Below are positions 43,377 to 52,345 of a DNA stretch of 64,000 nt, in pieces; the first letter of the stretch is position 1, and each line of letters starts with the position of its first letter. Origin of the DNA: Denitrobaculum tricleocarpae (GTDB taxonomy: Bacteria > Pseudomonadota > Alphaproteobacteria > Kiloniellales > Kiloniellaceae). The stretch is taken from assembly GCF_007004665.1 (NCBI RefSeq), contig NZ_ML660052.1, positions 806,001 to 870,000 on the forward strand, written 5' to 3'. Below the pieces are notes generated by a model. It saw nothing but the letters and a program-made list of their open reading frames with translations. It did not search any database and was not told where the DNA came from. Both the position numbers and the translations under genes were made by a program.

Positions 43377-43699
43377 TGAGCAAGAAGTTTAAGATCAAAA
43401 AAGGCGACAAGGTGACGGTGATCACCGGTCGCGACAAAGGCAAGAAGGGCGAAGTGCTGCGTGTTGTGCGTGATGACGACCGTGTGGTCGTTCAGGGCGT
43501 CAACATCGTGAAGCGTCATACGCGTCCGACCGCCTCCACACCGGGTGGGATCGTCGAGCAAGAGGCGCCCCTCCATATTTCGAACGTTGCCCACATCGAT
43601 CCGAAGTCCGACCAGCCAACGCGCGTCGGGTTCCGGGTGGAAGAGGGCGGTCGCAAGGTGCGCGTTTCCAAGCGCTCCGGCGAAGCCATTGATATTTAA
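43376..43699 (+). CDS. rplX: 50S ribosomal protein L24
   Basis: 107 residues from ATG 43376. The KOW motif ([20 protein letters not shown]) and [10 protein letters not shown] are visible. It initiates 50S assembly. The preceding in-frame GTG (43373) is not used because it lies inside the rplN coding end and gives no better ribosome-binding site. Confidence 0.97.
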   Translation: MSKKFKIKKGDKVTVITGRDKGKKGEVLRVVRDDDRVVVQGVNIVKRHTRPTASTPGGIVEQEAPLHISNVAHIDPKSDQPTRVGFRVEEGGRKVRVSKRSGEAIDI

Positions 43700-43713
43700 G
43701 GCGAGGCAGGACC

Positions 43714-44259
43714 ATGACGAAGCCGCGCTTCAAAGAGCATTACGAAACGACTGTTAAACCGGACCTGGTGAAGCAGTTTGGATACAAGAACACCATGTCG
43801 GCGCCCAAGATCGAGAAGATCGTGCTGAACATCGGTGTAGCCGGTGCCGTGCAGGACCAGAAGAAGGTCGCCGCCGCCGCAAACGAAATGGGTCTGATTG
43901 CCGGTCAGAAGCCGGTAATCACGAAGGCGAAGAAGTCGATCGCAGGTTTCAAACTGCGTGAAGGTATGCCGCTGGGCTGCAAGGTCACCCTGCGGAAGGA
44001 CCGGATGTACGAATTTCTGGATCGCCTGGTGACCGTGGCTCTGCCGCGCGTCCGCGACTTCCGCGGCGTTTCGGACAAGAGCTTCGATGGCCGCGGCAAC
44101 TATGCCATGGGCCTGAAGGAACAGATCGTCTTTCCCGAGATCGACTACGACGCCGTCGACGAGATCCGGGGCATGGACATCGTGATCTGCACCACTGCGA
44201 AGACCAATGAGGAAGCCAAGGCTCTCCTCGCCGGCTTCGATATGCCGTTCCAGAAATAG
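43714..44259 (+). CDS. rplE: 50S ribosomal protein L5
   Basis: 181 residues, binds 5S rRNA at the central protuberance. [36 protein letters not shown], and the C-terminal [19 protein letters not shown] are present. AGGCAGG precedes ATG 43714. Length and start are typical. Confidence 0.98.
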   Translation: MTKPRFKEHYETTVKPDLVKQFGYKNTMSAPKIEKIVLNIGVAGAVQDQKKVAAAANEMGLIAGQKPVITKAKKSIAGFKLREGMPLGCKVTLRKDRMYEFLDRLVTVALPRVRDFRGVSDKSFDGRGNYAMGLKEQIVFPEIDYDAVDEIRGMDIVICTTAKTNEEAKALLAGFDMPFQK

Positions 44260-44280
44260 CGGCGGAAGGGATCGAAAAGA

Positions 44281-44586
44281 ATGGCTAAGGTTAGCGCCAT
44301 CAAGAAGAATCAGAAGCGTCGGAAGGTTGTTGCCCAGCAGGCAGCAAAACGTGCGGCACTCAAGGCTGTCGCCAACGACCGGTCTCTCTCTCCGGAGGAG
44401 CGCTTCCTGGCTCATCTCAAACTGGCAGAACTGCCCAGAGATGGTTCGAAAATTCGTGTTCGCAACCGTTGCGAATTGAGCGGACGTCCCCGTGGCGTCT
44501 ATCGGAAATTTAAGCTGTCGCGTATTGCATTGCGTGACCTCGCATCGATCGGCCAGATCCCTGGCATGGTCAAGTCGAGCTGGTAG
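44281..44586 (+). CDS. rpsN: 30S ribosomal protein S14
   Basis: 101-residue long form of S14, without the zinc-ribbon cysteines of the short form; the only Cys in the core is in [20 protein letters not shown]. Zinc-free S14 is usual in Proteobacteria. It lies 21 bp after rplE. Confidence 0.97.
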   Translation: MAKVSAIKKNQKRRKVVAQQAAKRAALKAVANDRSLSPEERFLAHLKLAELPRDGSKIRVRNRCELSGRPRGVYRKFKLSRIALRDLASIGQIPGMVKSSW

Positions 44587-44601
44587 GAAAGGGTCCGCGC
44601 G

Positions 44602-45000
44602 ATGGCGATGAGCGATCCTCTTGGGGATATGCTAACCCGCATCCGGAACGGACAGCGTGTTGGTAAGTCAAAAGTAACGGCGCCGGCTTCCCGCCTGCGT
44701 TCGAACGTGCTTGATGTTTTGAAGCGCGAAGGTTTTATCCGGGATTTCCGTACACAGGAACAGTCCACGGGTATCAGCGAGCTCGAGATCGAACTGAAGT
44801 ACAATGAAGGCCAGCCGGTGATCAACGAGATCGCCCGCGTTTCGACGCCTGGCCGTCGTGTGTACTCTAAGATCAAAGAGTTGCCGCGTTATTACAACGG
44901 TCTGGGAATTACCATCCTGTCGACGCCACGCGGTGTGATGTCGGATCAGGAGGCGCGCGCTGCCAACGTGGGCGGCGAAGTTCTCTGCCGAGTATTTTAA
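44602..45000 (+). CDS. rpsH: 30S ribosomal protein S8
   Basis: 132 residues; [20 protein letters not shown] and the C-terminal [20 protein letters not shown] are diagnostic. The start may be ATG 44602 or the ATG at 44608 (MSDPLG). S8 is the autoregulator of the spc operon in E. coli, acting at the L5 start; no obvious S8-like helix was picked out here. Confidence 0.97.
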   Translation: MAMSDPLGDMLTRIRNGQRVGKSKVTAPASRLRSNVLDVLKREGFIRDFRTQEQSTGISELEIELKYNEGQPVINEIARVSTPGRRVYSKIKELPRYYNGLGITILSTPRGVMSDQEARAANVGGEVLCRVF

Positions 45001-45012
45001 GGAATTGGGTCA

Positions 45013-45546
45013 ATGTCGCGCGTAGGCAAAAATCCTGTAGAGGTGCCCAGCGGCGTCGAGATTGCGGTCAAGGGCCGTTTGGTTTCGGCGAAAGGCAAGC
45101 TGGGTCAGCTCGAGTTCGAGGCAACTGATGACGTCGCGATCGAAGTCGCGGATGGCAAAGTCACGGTTACGCCGGTGAATAAGTCGAAGCAGGCCCGCGC
45201 CATGTGGGGCACCGCGCGTTCGCGGGTCCAGAACATGGTCACGGGTGTGTCCGACGGCTTCACGCGGGAACTCGAGATCAACGGTGTCGGTTATCGTGCC
45301 GCGGTTCAGGGTAAGAGCCTGAACTTGCAGCTCGGTTACAGCCACGATATCAACTTCCCGATCCCCGAAGGGATCTCGATCACCTGCTCCAAGCCGACCG
45401 CGATCACGATCTCGGGCGCCGACAAGCAGAAGGTCGGGCAGGTTGCATCCGAAATCCGCAGCTTCCGTCCGCCCGAGCCCTACAAGGGCAAGGGTGTGAA
45501 ATACGCGGAAGAGACGATCCTGCGTAAAGAAGGCAAGAAGAAGTAA
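45013..45546 (+). CDS. rplF: 50S ribosomal protein L6
   Basis: 177 residues with two alpha/beta repeats, near the sarcin-ricin loop. [20 protein letters not shown] starts it, and the C-terminal signature [17 protein letters not shown] is intact. It lies 12 bp after rpsH and 4 bp before rplR. Confidence 0.98.
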   Translation: MSRVGKNPVEVPSGVEIAVKGRLVSAKGKLGQLEFEATDDVAIEVADGKVTVTPVNKSKQARAMWGTARSRVQNMVTGVSDGFTRELEINGVGYRAAVQGKSLNLQLGYSHDINFPIPEGISITCSKPTAITISGADKQKVGQVASEIRSFRPPEPYKGKGVKYAEETILRKEGKKK

Positions 45547-45550
45547 GGCC

Positions 45551-45913
45551 ATGCTGAGCAGCAAACAACTTCGCGACCGCCGCACAAACCGCGTCCGCGC
45601 GCAAATCAAGCGCAGAAGCGGTACTCGTCCCCGTTTGTCGGTTTTCCGGTCGAGCAAACACATTTACGCCCAGGTTATCGACGATGTGCAGGGGGTGACC
45701 CTTGCCGCCGCATCGACGGTCGATAGCAACCTCAAGTCTAAACTGGCGAAGGGTGCCGACAAGGCAGCTGCTATCGAGGTGGGTAAACTTATTGCCGAGC
45801 GTGCTGTCGCTGCCGGCGTCAAGGAAGTGGTCTTCGACCGTGGTGGATATATCTACCATGGCCGGGTGAAGGCGCTGGCCGACGCAGCACGCGAAAACGG
45901 CCTGGCATTCTAG
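45551..45913 (+). CDS. rplR: 50S ribosomal protein L18
   Basis: 120 residues, 5S rRNA binder. [40 protein letters not shown] and [20 protein letters not shown] are seen. Standard length; 12 bp before rpsE. Confidence 0.98.
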   Translation: MLSSKQLRDRRTNRVRAQIKRRSGTRPRLSVFRSSKHIYAQVIDDVQGVTLAAASTVDSNLKSKLAKGADKAAAIEVGKLIAERAVAAGVKEVVFDRGGYIYHGRVKALADAARENGLAF

Positions 45914-45925
45914 GAAAGCAGATCG

Positions 45926-46504
45926 ATGGCACGAGCCCCAAGAGAATCACGATCCCAGAGAGATGACCGTCGGCCGCGCGACCGCGACGAGCCGGAGCTC
46001 ATTGAGAAGCTGGTCGGTATCAACCGCGTCGCCAAGGTGGTCAAGGGTGGCCGGCGCTTCGGTTTCGCCGCGCTGGTTGTTGTCGGCGACGGCCGCGGAC
46101 GCGTTGGCCATGGCCACGGCAAGGCCCGCGAGGTCCCTGAGGCGATCCGCAAGGCGACGGAATCCGCCAAGAAGTCGATGATCCGCGTCCCGCTGCGTGA
46201 AGGCCGGACCCTGCACCACGACATCAAAGGTCACTACGGTGCCGGTCGTGTTGCCCTGCGGGCCGCGCCTGCAGGTACCGGTATCATCGCCGGCGGTCCG
46301 ATGCGCGCCATCTTCGAAGCCCTGGGTGTTCAGGACGTCGTTTCGAAGTCGGTCGGAACCTCGAACCCGCATAACATGATCAAGGCCACTTTCGAGGCTC
46401 TGTCGCGTTGTGCGAGCCCACGCATGGTTGCACAGCGCCGTGGCAAGAAGGTCTCCGATATTCTCGGCAACCGCACGGCGGGTGCTGCCGAGGCACGGGA
46501 GTAA
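45926..46504 (+). CDS. rpsE: 30S ribosomal protein S5
   Basis: 192 residues. After a charged extension of about 25 residues (many Arg, Asp and Glu) comes the dsRBD-like domain ([20 protein letters not shown]) and the C-terminal domain ([36 protein letters not shown]). It forms part of the mRNA entry site with S3 and S4. rpsD (S4) is not in this window. Confidence 0.98.
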   Translation: MARAPRESRSQRDDRRPRDRDEPELIEKLVGINRVAKVVKGGRRFGFAALVVVGDGRGRVGHGHGKAREVPEAIRKATESAKKSMIRVPLREGRTLHHDIKGHYGAGRVALRAAPAGTGIIAGGPMRAIFEALGVQDVVSKSVGTSNPHNMIKATFEALSRCASPRMVAQRRGKKVSDILGNRTAGAAEARE

Positions 46505-46509
46505 GGTAG

Positions 46510-46704
46510 ATGGCCGCTAAGAAAAAGACGCTTAAGGTCGTGCAGATCGCCAGCCCAATCGGCCGGAAGAAAGATCAGCGCGCAACACTCGTCGGCCTCG
46601 GTTTGAACAAGATCAACCGGAGCCGCGAGCTCGAAGATACGCCGTCAGTGCGCGGCATGATCAACAAAGTCAGTCACCTCGTACGGGTTGAGAGCGACGC
46701 CTAG
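46510..46704 (+). CDS. rpmD: 50S ribosomal protein L30
   Basis: 64 residues. [20 protein letters not shown] and [20 protein letters not shown] are family segments. It is 5 bp after rpsE and 38 bp before rplO. Confidence 0.96.
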   Translation: MAAKKKTLKVVQIASPIGRKKDQRATLVGLGLNKINRSRELEDTPSVRGMINKVSHLVRVESDA

Positions 46705-46742
46705 GCGCTGCTCTTCCCGCGACTGAAGCAGGGTAAAGAGAC

Positions 46743-47225
46743 ATGAAGCTCAATCAGCTGTCCGATAACGCAGGCGCCCGCAAGGCCGCCAAGCGCGTTG
46801 GCCGCGGCATCGGCTCCGGCACCGGTAAAACGGCCGGCGCCGGTCATAAGGGCCAGAAGGCCCGCAGCGGTGTTGCGATCAAGGGTTTTGAAGGTGGTCA
46901 GATGCCTCTGCACCGCCGCCTTCCGAAGCGTGGTTTCAACAATATTTTCCGCAAAAACTTCGTTGCCGTGAACATCGGCCGCCTCCAGGCTGCCATCGAT
47001 GCAGGCAAAGTTGACGCGAAATCCGAGATCAACGCCGAGACCCTGAAGGCCTCAGGCGTGGTCACAAATCCACGCGATGGCATTCGTTTGCTTGCATCCG
47101 GCGAATTGAAGACCAAAGTAAACATTGCGGTTGCGGGAGCATCCAAGGCCGCGATTGCTGCTGTCGAGAAAGCCGGCGGCACTGTGACCGTTGCTGCCGC
47201 CAAAGAGGCCGCAGCAGAGAGTTAA
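46743..47225 (+). CDS. rplO: 50S ribosomal protein L15
   Basis: 160 residues. [20 protein letters not shown], a Gly-rich RNA-binding segment ([20 protein letters not shown]) and [19 protein letters not shown] are present. The C-terminal end is Ala-rich. The 160-bp spacer to secY contains a CCCGGT-TTG-ACCGGG hairpin that might tune secY expression. Confidence 0.98.
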   Translation: MKLNQLSDNAGARKAAKRVGRGIGSGTGKTAGAGHKGQKARSGVAIKGFEGGQMPLHRRLPKRGFNNIFRKNFVAVNIGRLQAAIDAGKVDAKSEINAETLKASGVVTNPRDGIRLLASGELKTKVNIAVAGASKAAIAAVEKAGGTVTVAAAKEAAAES

Positions 47226-47385
47226 GAACGCCAGCGGGTTTGCGACGATGTCCTGAAAAGGGAAGTCCGCAAGCCTGCAGGCCGATTTTCGGGCCGCTTA
47301 GCCTCAGATCCCGGTTTGACCGGGGGAGAGCGAGGCAGATAGTGGGCCCAGGCATCGGCCATATGACACAACTGGGATAAAGTAT

Positions 47386-48723
47386 ATGGCCTCAGCCGCC
47401 GAACAACTTGCTGCAAATATGAACTTCGGCGCGCTTGCCAAGGCGACCGAACTCAAGAAGCGCATTTGGTTCACGCTTGGTGCTTTGGTGATTTATCGCC
47501 TGGGGACCTATATCCCGATTCCTGGTATCGACACCGCCATTTTTGCCACGATTTACCAGAATCAGGCACAGGGCGGCGTGCTCGACATTTTCAATGCCTT
47601 CTCGGGCGGTGCCCTGGAGCGCATGACGATCTTCGCGCTGAACATCATGCCGTATATTTCGGCATCGATTATCATGCAGCTGCTGACCGCCGTCTCACCG
47701 CAGATCGAAGCCTTGAAGAAAGAAGGTGAAGCCGGGCGGAAGAAGATCAACCAGTACACCCGCTACGGCACGGTTGTCTTGGCCGCTGTTCAGGCCTTCG
47801 GAATTGCCAAGGGGCTGGAAACGCTTGGAGGCACCGGCCAGTCGGCTGTCATTGAACCCGGGCTCTTCTTCCAGCTTTCGACGGTGATCACCCTGACCGG
47901 CGGCACCATCTTCCTGATGTGGCTCGGTGAACAGATCACCCAGCGCGGCGTCGGCAACGGGATCTCGCTGATCATTTTCTCGGGTATCGTGGCCAACCTG
48001 CCGATTGCTCTGGCGCAGGCCTTCTCTCTGGGACAGACCAACGCTCTGGCCATTCTGGTGCCTGTCTCCGCCGTTGCCATTATCGCATTCATCGTATTCG
48101 TAGAGCGCGCCCATCGCCGGATCATCGTTCAGTATCCGAAGCGTCAGGTCGGCAACAAGATGTTCGGCGGCGAAGCCTCGCATCTGCCGATGAAGCTGAA
48201 CGTCGCGGGTGTGATCCCGCCGATCTTTGCCTCTTCCCTCCTGCTGATGCCTTTGACGGCGGCCGGCTTTTCCGGCGGCGCGGGACCTGAGTGGCTGAAC
48301 TGGGTCGTCGCCAACCTCGGACGCGGATCGCCTGGTTATCTGCTGATTTTCTCGGCGCTGATTATCTTCTTCGCCTTCTTCTACACCAGCATTGTCTTCA
48401 ACCCCGAAGATACCGCTGACAATCTGAAGAAGCATGGCGGCTTCATCCCTGGCATCCGTCCGGGCAAGAACACCGCCACGTACCTGGAATTTGTGCTGAA
48501 CCGCCTGACCGTCGTCGGTGCCTGCTACCTCGCACTGGTCTGCCTGGTGCCTGAGATGGTCAGTGCAGAGTTCTCTGTGGTAACCTTTTATTTCGGTGGC
48601 ACGTCTCTCCTGATCATTGTTTCGGTCACCATGGATACAGTGGGTCAGATACATTCTCATCTGCTGGCGCATCAATACGAAGGACTCATCAAGAAGTCCA
48701 AGCTGAAGGGACGTCGGGGGTGA
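47386..48723 (+). CDS. secY: Preprotein translocase subunit SecY
   Basis: 445-residue, ten-helix channel of the Sec translocon. TM1 ends with YRLGTYIPIPGID, the plug follows, and the cytoplasmic loops that bind the ribosome and SecA are present (FVERAHRRIIVQYPKRQVGN). The C-terminal basic tail is KKSKLKGRRG. SecE is encoded at 21254. The stop overlaps the adk GTG start (GTGA). Confidence 0.98.
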   Translation: MASAAEQLAANMNFGALAKATELKKRIWFTLGALVIYRLGTYIPIPGIDTAIFATIYQNQAQGGVLDIFNAFSGGALERMTIFALNIMPYISASIIMQLLTAVSPQIEALKKEGEAGRKKINQYTRYGTVVLAAVQAFGIAKGLETLGGTGQSAVIEPGLFFQLSTVITLTGGTIFLMWLGEQITQRGVGNGISLIIFSGIVANLPIALAQAFSLGQTNALAILVPVSAVAIIAFIVFVERAHRRIIVQYPKRQVGNKMFGGEASHLPMKLNVAGVIPPIFASSLLLMPLTAAGFSGGAGPEWLNWVVANLGRGSPGYLLIFSALIIFFAFFYTSIVFNPEDTADNLKKHGGFIPGIRPGKNTATYLEFVLNRLTVVGACYLALVCLVPEMVSAEFSVVTFYFGGTSLLIIVSVTMDTVGQIHSHLLAHQYEGLIKKSKLKGRRG

Positions 48724-49370
48724 ACATCATTCTTTTGGGTCCGCCGGGGGCAGGTAAGGGCACTCAAGCGAAGCGATTACAAGATAAGCACGGCCTCGTG
48801 CAGCTTTCGACCGGCGAGATGCTTCGCGAGTTGAAGAATTCGGGCAGCGAGCTCGGGGCACAGGCGAAGGAAATCATGGATGCCGGCAAACTGATGCCGG
48901 ATGATCTGATGATCGAGATGATTTCCCAGCGGATTGACGCGCCGGATTGCGCGACGGGGTTTATCCTCGACGGCTTTCCGCGGACGACGCCGCAAGCTGA
49001 AGGTTTGGACAAAATGCTCGCCGATAAGGGCCTGAAGCTCGATTCGGTGATCGAAATGGCGGTCGATGAAGCGGCCCTGATCGCGCGGGTGGTGGGACGC
49101 TATTCCTGTGCGAAATGCGGCGCGGGCTACCATGACACTTTCCAGAAGCCGGCCAAGGACGGCGTCTGCGACAGCTGCGGCAGTGAGGAATTCTCGCGCC
49201 GCGCGGATGATAACGAAGAGACGATGCGGAACCGCTTGGCGACGTATCATGAACAGACCGCGCCGATCCTTCCCTACTACAGGGAAAAGGGCGTTTTGAA
49301 GACGATTGACGGCATGGCCGCGATCGACGATGTGACCGGGCAGATAGAAGCGATTCTTGCCGGGGGATGA
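48720..49370 (+). CDS. adk: Adenylate kinase with a four-cysteine LID domain
   Basis: 216 residues; AMP + ATP to 2 ADP. P-loop GPPGAGKGTQ at residues 6-15, GFPRTTPQAEGLD in the NMP-binding region, and a long LID with CAKC and CDSC, which should bind zinc. It starts at GTG 48720, overlapping the secY stop. The secY-adk pair is ancient; adk is followed directly by the promoter of the rpsM operon. Confidence 0.97.
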   Translation: MNIILLGPPGAGKGTQAKRLQDKHGLVQLSTGEMLRELKNSGSELGAQAKEIMDAGKLMPDDLMIEMISQRIDAPDCATGFILDGFPRTTPQAEGLDKMLADKGLKLDSVIEMAVDEAALIARVVGRYSCAKCGAGYHDTFQKPAKDGVCDSCGSEEFSRRADDNEETMRNRLATYHEQTAPILPYYREKGVLKTIDGMAAIDDVTGQIEAILAGG

Positions 49371-49373
49371 CGG

Positions 49374-49401
49374 TTGACTTGAGGGAGCGGGTGCATATAA
49401 T
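49374..49401 (+). promoter_or_regulatory. Strong promoter of the rpsM-rpsK-rpoA-rplQ operon
   Basis: TTGACT (49374-49379) and a perfect TATAAT (49396-49401) with a 16-bp spacer, starting 4 bp after the adk stop. It predicts an untranslated leader of about 135 nt. Confidence 0.8.
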
Positions 49402-49496
49402 CCCGCATCCTTCGGCGTGACCGCGACCGGAGAGTTTTGCCTGTCCAAACGTACCGAACTTCGGGCTTTGTTGGTTCGAGGCATAAATTAACAAGC

Positions 49497-49520
49497 TTCC
49501 CAGGGGTTTAGGCCTGGGAA
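49497..49520 (+). promoter_or_regulatory. Leader hairpin before rpsM
   Basis: TTCCCAGG (49497-49504) pairs perfectly with CCTGGGAA (49513-49520) around GGTTTAGG, ending 10 nt before AAGGAG of rpsM. It could gate ribosome access, comparable in place to the alpha-operon leader of E. coli. Confidence 0.55.
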
Positions 49521-49544
49521 TCACTGTTTTAAGGAGACCGTGGC

Positions 49545-49913
49545 GTGGCACGTATTGCTGGCGTCAATATCCCGACGCAAAAGCGGGTACAGATCGCTTT
49601 GACCTATATTCACGGAATTGGCCGCACCAAGGCCGTGGAAATCTGCAACACGGTGGGCATTCCTGCGGAGCGCCGGGTGAATGAACTGACCGACGACGAA
49701 GTCGTTCGGGTTCGTGAAGCCATCGACCGCGGCTACACGGTTGAAGGTGACCTTCGCCGCGAAGTGGCCATGAACATCAAACGTCTGATGGATCTGGGTT
49801 GCTATCGTGGTCTGCGGCATCGTAAGGGCCTGCCTGTTCGCGGACAGCGGACGAGCACCAACGCCAGAACCCGTAAGGGTCCGGCGAAGCCGATCGCAGG
49901 CAAGAAGAAATAA
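49545..49913 (+). CDS. rpsM: 30S ribosomal protein S13
   Basis: 122 residues from GTG 49545 with AAGGAG 9 nt upstream. [20 protein letters not shown] and the C-terminal basic tail ([20 protein letters not shown]) that reaches the P-site tRNA are present. It is the first gene behind the TATAAT promoter. Confidence 0.98.
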   Translation: MARIAGVNIPTQKRVQIALTYIHGIGRTKAVEICNTVGIPAERRVNELTDDEVVRVREAIDRGYTVEGDLRREVAMNIKRLMDLGCYRGLRHRKGLPVRGQRTSTNARTRKGPAKPIAGKKK

Positions 49914-49943
49914 CTCAGAAGATAAGATAAGGTTTTACAGGCC

Positions 49944-50333
49944 ATGGCCAAACCTCAAGCACGTTTGCGTCGTCGCGAGCGGAAAAATATTTCTTCCGGC
50001 ATCGCGCACGTCAGTGCGACGTTCAATAACACGGTGATCACCATCACCGACGTTCAAGGCAACACCATCTCCTGGTCGTCGGCTGGTGGGCAGGGCTTCA
50101 AGGGATCGCGTAAGTCGACTCCCTACGCCGCGCAGCTGGCTGCCGAAGATGCTGGCCGTAAGGCACAGGACCACGGCATGAAGACGCTGGAAGTCAACGT
50201 GAAGGGCCCTGGTTCGGGCCGCGAATCGGCTCTGCGTGCACTGCAGGCGGTCGGCTTCACGATCACCGCGATCCGTGACGTGACCCCGATTCCGCATAAC
50301 GGTTGCCGGCCGCCGAAACGGCGCCGAGTTTAG
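49944..50333 (+). CDS. rpsK: 30S ribosomal protein S11
   Basis: 129 residues on the platform near the anti-Shine-Dalgarno. [19 protein letters not shown] and the C-terminal [17 protein letters not shown] are diagnostic; the Asn-Gly of that tail is the usual isoaspartate site. It is followed by two hairpins before rpoA. Confidence 0.98.
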   Translation: MAKPQARLRRRERKNISSGIAHVSATFNNTVITITDVQGNTISWSSAGGQGFKGSRKSTPYAAQLAAEDAGRKAQDHGMKTLEVNVKGPGSGRESALRALQAVGFTITAIRDVTPIPHNGCRPPKRRRV

Positions 50334-50389
50334 ACCGTTTCACGGCACCGCCGGTCTTTTGACGGCGGTAAAAACGTGGCAAGTCGGAG

Positions 50390-50409
50390 GCCGGTGCAGA
50401 CCGGCTTTT
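50390..50409 (+). terminator. Terminator-like hairpin in the rpsK-rpoA spacer (attenuator candidate)
   Basis: GCCGGT-GCAG-ACCGGC followed by TTTT (50390-50409). A second hairpin ACCGCCG / CGGCGGT followed by AAAAA lies at 50347-50369. The gene order continues into rpoA, so partial read-through is needed. Confidence 0.5.
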
Positions 50410-50467
50410 GGCATTCAATGACAGCGGACCCGCGCAAGGCAGTCCGCAACATTATGAGGGCGCAATC

Positions 50468-51484
50468 GTGCTTCAGAAAAATTGGACCGAACTAATCAAG
50501 CCGAACAAGCTCGACATTCAGCCGGGACCTGACGGAACCCGGGTTGCGAAGGTCGTTGCAGAGCCTCTTGAACGGGGCTTTGGTCTGACACTTGGCAACG
50601 CGCTGCGCCGGATCCTTCTCTCGTCGCTGCAGGGTGCAGCGGTGACCTCGATCCAGGTCGACGGTGTCCTGCATGAGTTCTCCTCGATCCCCGGCGTCCG
50701 TGAGGACGTGACCGATGTGGTGTTGAACATCAAATCGATCGCGCTGCGCATGGGCGGTGACGGTCCCAAGCGGATGCGTCTGCGGGCCGAGGGTCCGGGA
50801 CCTGTGTCCGCCGGTCAGATCGAAACCGGTGCCGACATCGAAGTGATGAACCCGGATCTCATTCTCTGCACCCTGGACGACGGGGCGCGGATCGACATGG
50901 AGCTCACGGTCGAAATCGGCAAGGGTTATGTGGCGGCTTCGCAGAACCGTCCCGAAGATGCACCGATCGGACTGGTTCCGGTCGATTCGATCTTCTCGCC
51001 GGTGCGCAAGGTCTCCTACAAGGTCGAGAACACGCGTGTCGGTCAGGTCACTGACTACGACATGCTGACCATGCAGGTTGAGACCAACGGCGCGGTGACC
51101 CCTGAGGACGCGGTCGCTTTGGCCGCCCGCATCCTGCAGGATCAGCTTCAGCTCTTCGTGAACTTCGACGAGCCGCAGGTCCGCGAGATCGAAGATCGTC
51201 CGAGCGAGCCGCCGTTCAACAAGAACCTGCTGCGCAAGGTCGACGAGCTCGAGCTTTCGGTCCGTTCCGCCAACTGCCTGAAGAACGACAACATCGTCTA
51301 CATCGGCGATCTGGTTCAAAAGAGCGAAGGCGAGATGCTGCGGACGCCGAACTTCGGCCGGAAGTCGCTGAACGAGATCAAGGAAGTCCTCTCGACCATG
51401 GGTCTGCATCTTGGAATGGAGATCGCGGAGTGGCCGCCTGAGAACATCGAGGAACTCGCGAAGAAGCTGGAAGAGCCCTACTAA
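50468..51484 (+). CDS. rpoA: DNA-directed RNA polymerase subunit alpha
   Basis: 338 residues from GTG 50468 ([20 protein letters not shown]), with GAGGG 7 nt upstream; an ATG 60 bp earlier adds non-conserved residues. The dimerising N-terminal domain ([20 protein letters not shown]) and the C-terminal DNA/activator-binding domain ([39 protein letters not shown]) are complete. The C-terminal domain would contact FNR-type activators such as the one implied at 5098. Confidence 0.97.
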   Translation: MLQKNWTELIKPNKLDIQPGPDGTRVAKVVAEPLERGFGLTLGNALRRILLSSLQGAAVTSIQVDGVLHEFSSIPGVREDVTDVVLNIKSIALRMGGDGPKRMRLRAEGPGPVSAGQIETGADIEVMNPDLILCTLDDGARIDMELTVEIGKGYVAASQNRPEDAPIGLVPVDSIFSPVRKVSYKVENTRVGQVTDYDMLTMQVETNGAVTPEDAVALAARILQDQLQLFVNFDEPQVREIEDRPSEPPFNKNLLRKVDELELSVRSANCLKNDNIVYIGDLVQKSEGEMLRTPNFGRKSLNEIKEVLSTMGLHLGMEIAEWPPENIEELAKKLEEPY

Positions 51485-51645
51485 GCTCCGACTGCTTTGG
51501 CGGTAACCGGAACACTGTGTAAACCCGAGCCAGTCGGCTCAGCACGACGTACCTGGCTTCCCTGGGGAGTTTGAACCAGAAAGACATGGCGTTGTGATGC
51601 TTAATCGGTCTCGTGCGCGAGACCAGAGAGAACGGAGAGAAGACA

Positions 51646-52068
51646 ATGCGTCACGGAATGAGCGGTCGTAAGTTAAACCGCACCAGCAGCCACCGTAAGG
51701 CTATGTTCGCCAACATGGCGGTTGCCCTGCTGAAACACGAGCAGATCAAGACGACCCTGCCGAAAGCCAAGGATCTTCGCCGGATCGTCGACAAGCTGAT
51801 TACCCTCGGCAAGCGCGGTGATCTTCACGCCCGCCGTCAGGCAAACTCCGTTCTGCGCGATGACAAGATCACCGCAAAGCTGTTCGATGAGCTGGCAAGC
51901 CGCTACGAGAGCCGCGCCGGCGGGTACACCCGTGTGCTGAAAGCCGGTTTCCGTCATGGTGACATGGCGCCGATGGCGTACATCGAGCTGGTCGAGCGCA
52001 ATGTCGATGCCAAGGGTCAGGACTCCGGTCCGACCCAGGATGTCGAGGACGACGAAGACGAAGATTAG
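51646..52068 (+). CDS. rplQ: 50S ribosomal protein L17
   Basis: 140 residues from ATG 51646 ([20 protein letters not shown]), preceded by GGAGAGAAG; the frame extends upstream but without conservation. The body is standard and the C-terminus is a run of acidic residues (DVEDDEDED), common in alphaproteobacteria. A terminator follows, closing the ribosomal block. Confidence 0.97.
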   Translation: MRHGMSGRKLNRTSSHRKAMFANMAVALLKHEQIKTTLPKAKDLRRIVDKLITLGKRGDLHARRQANSVLRDDKITAKLFDELASRYESRAGGYTRVLKAGFRHGDMAPMAYIELVERNVDAKGQDSGPTQDVEDDEDED

Positions 52069-52120
52069 GTTTTGCGGCCTGAAGCTCCAAACGGGGCTTC
52101 GGTGCACAGACTCTGCGACG

Positions 52121-52149
52121 AAGGCAGTCCCGTAAGGGCTGCCTTTTCT
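52121..52149 (+). terminator. Rho-independent terminator after rplQ
   Basis: AAGGCAG-T-CCC pairs with GGG-C-TGCCTT around GTAA, followed by TTCTC; a second hairpin (GAAGC...GCTTC, 52081-52100) precedes it. The pair marks the end of the ribosomal operon. Confidence 0.8.
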
Positions 52150-52345
52150 CGTTGAACATAGGGTCCGCAGCGTTTGACCTCGAGGAATCCACCTCTGAAA
52201 ACCGTGATTAAGCCCCTATATTAGGTTCAGGCTGCCGATGCACGACAAGGTGATGCGCTGTGAACCAGACCATGTTTAAACTGAGAGGCTGCGACCGCGC
52301 TGATTGGCACAGCTGTAGACCGAAACTTCTTGGAGCAGATTACAG

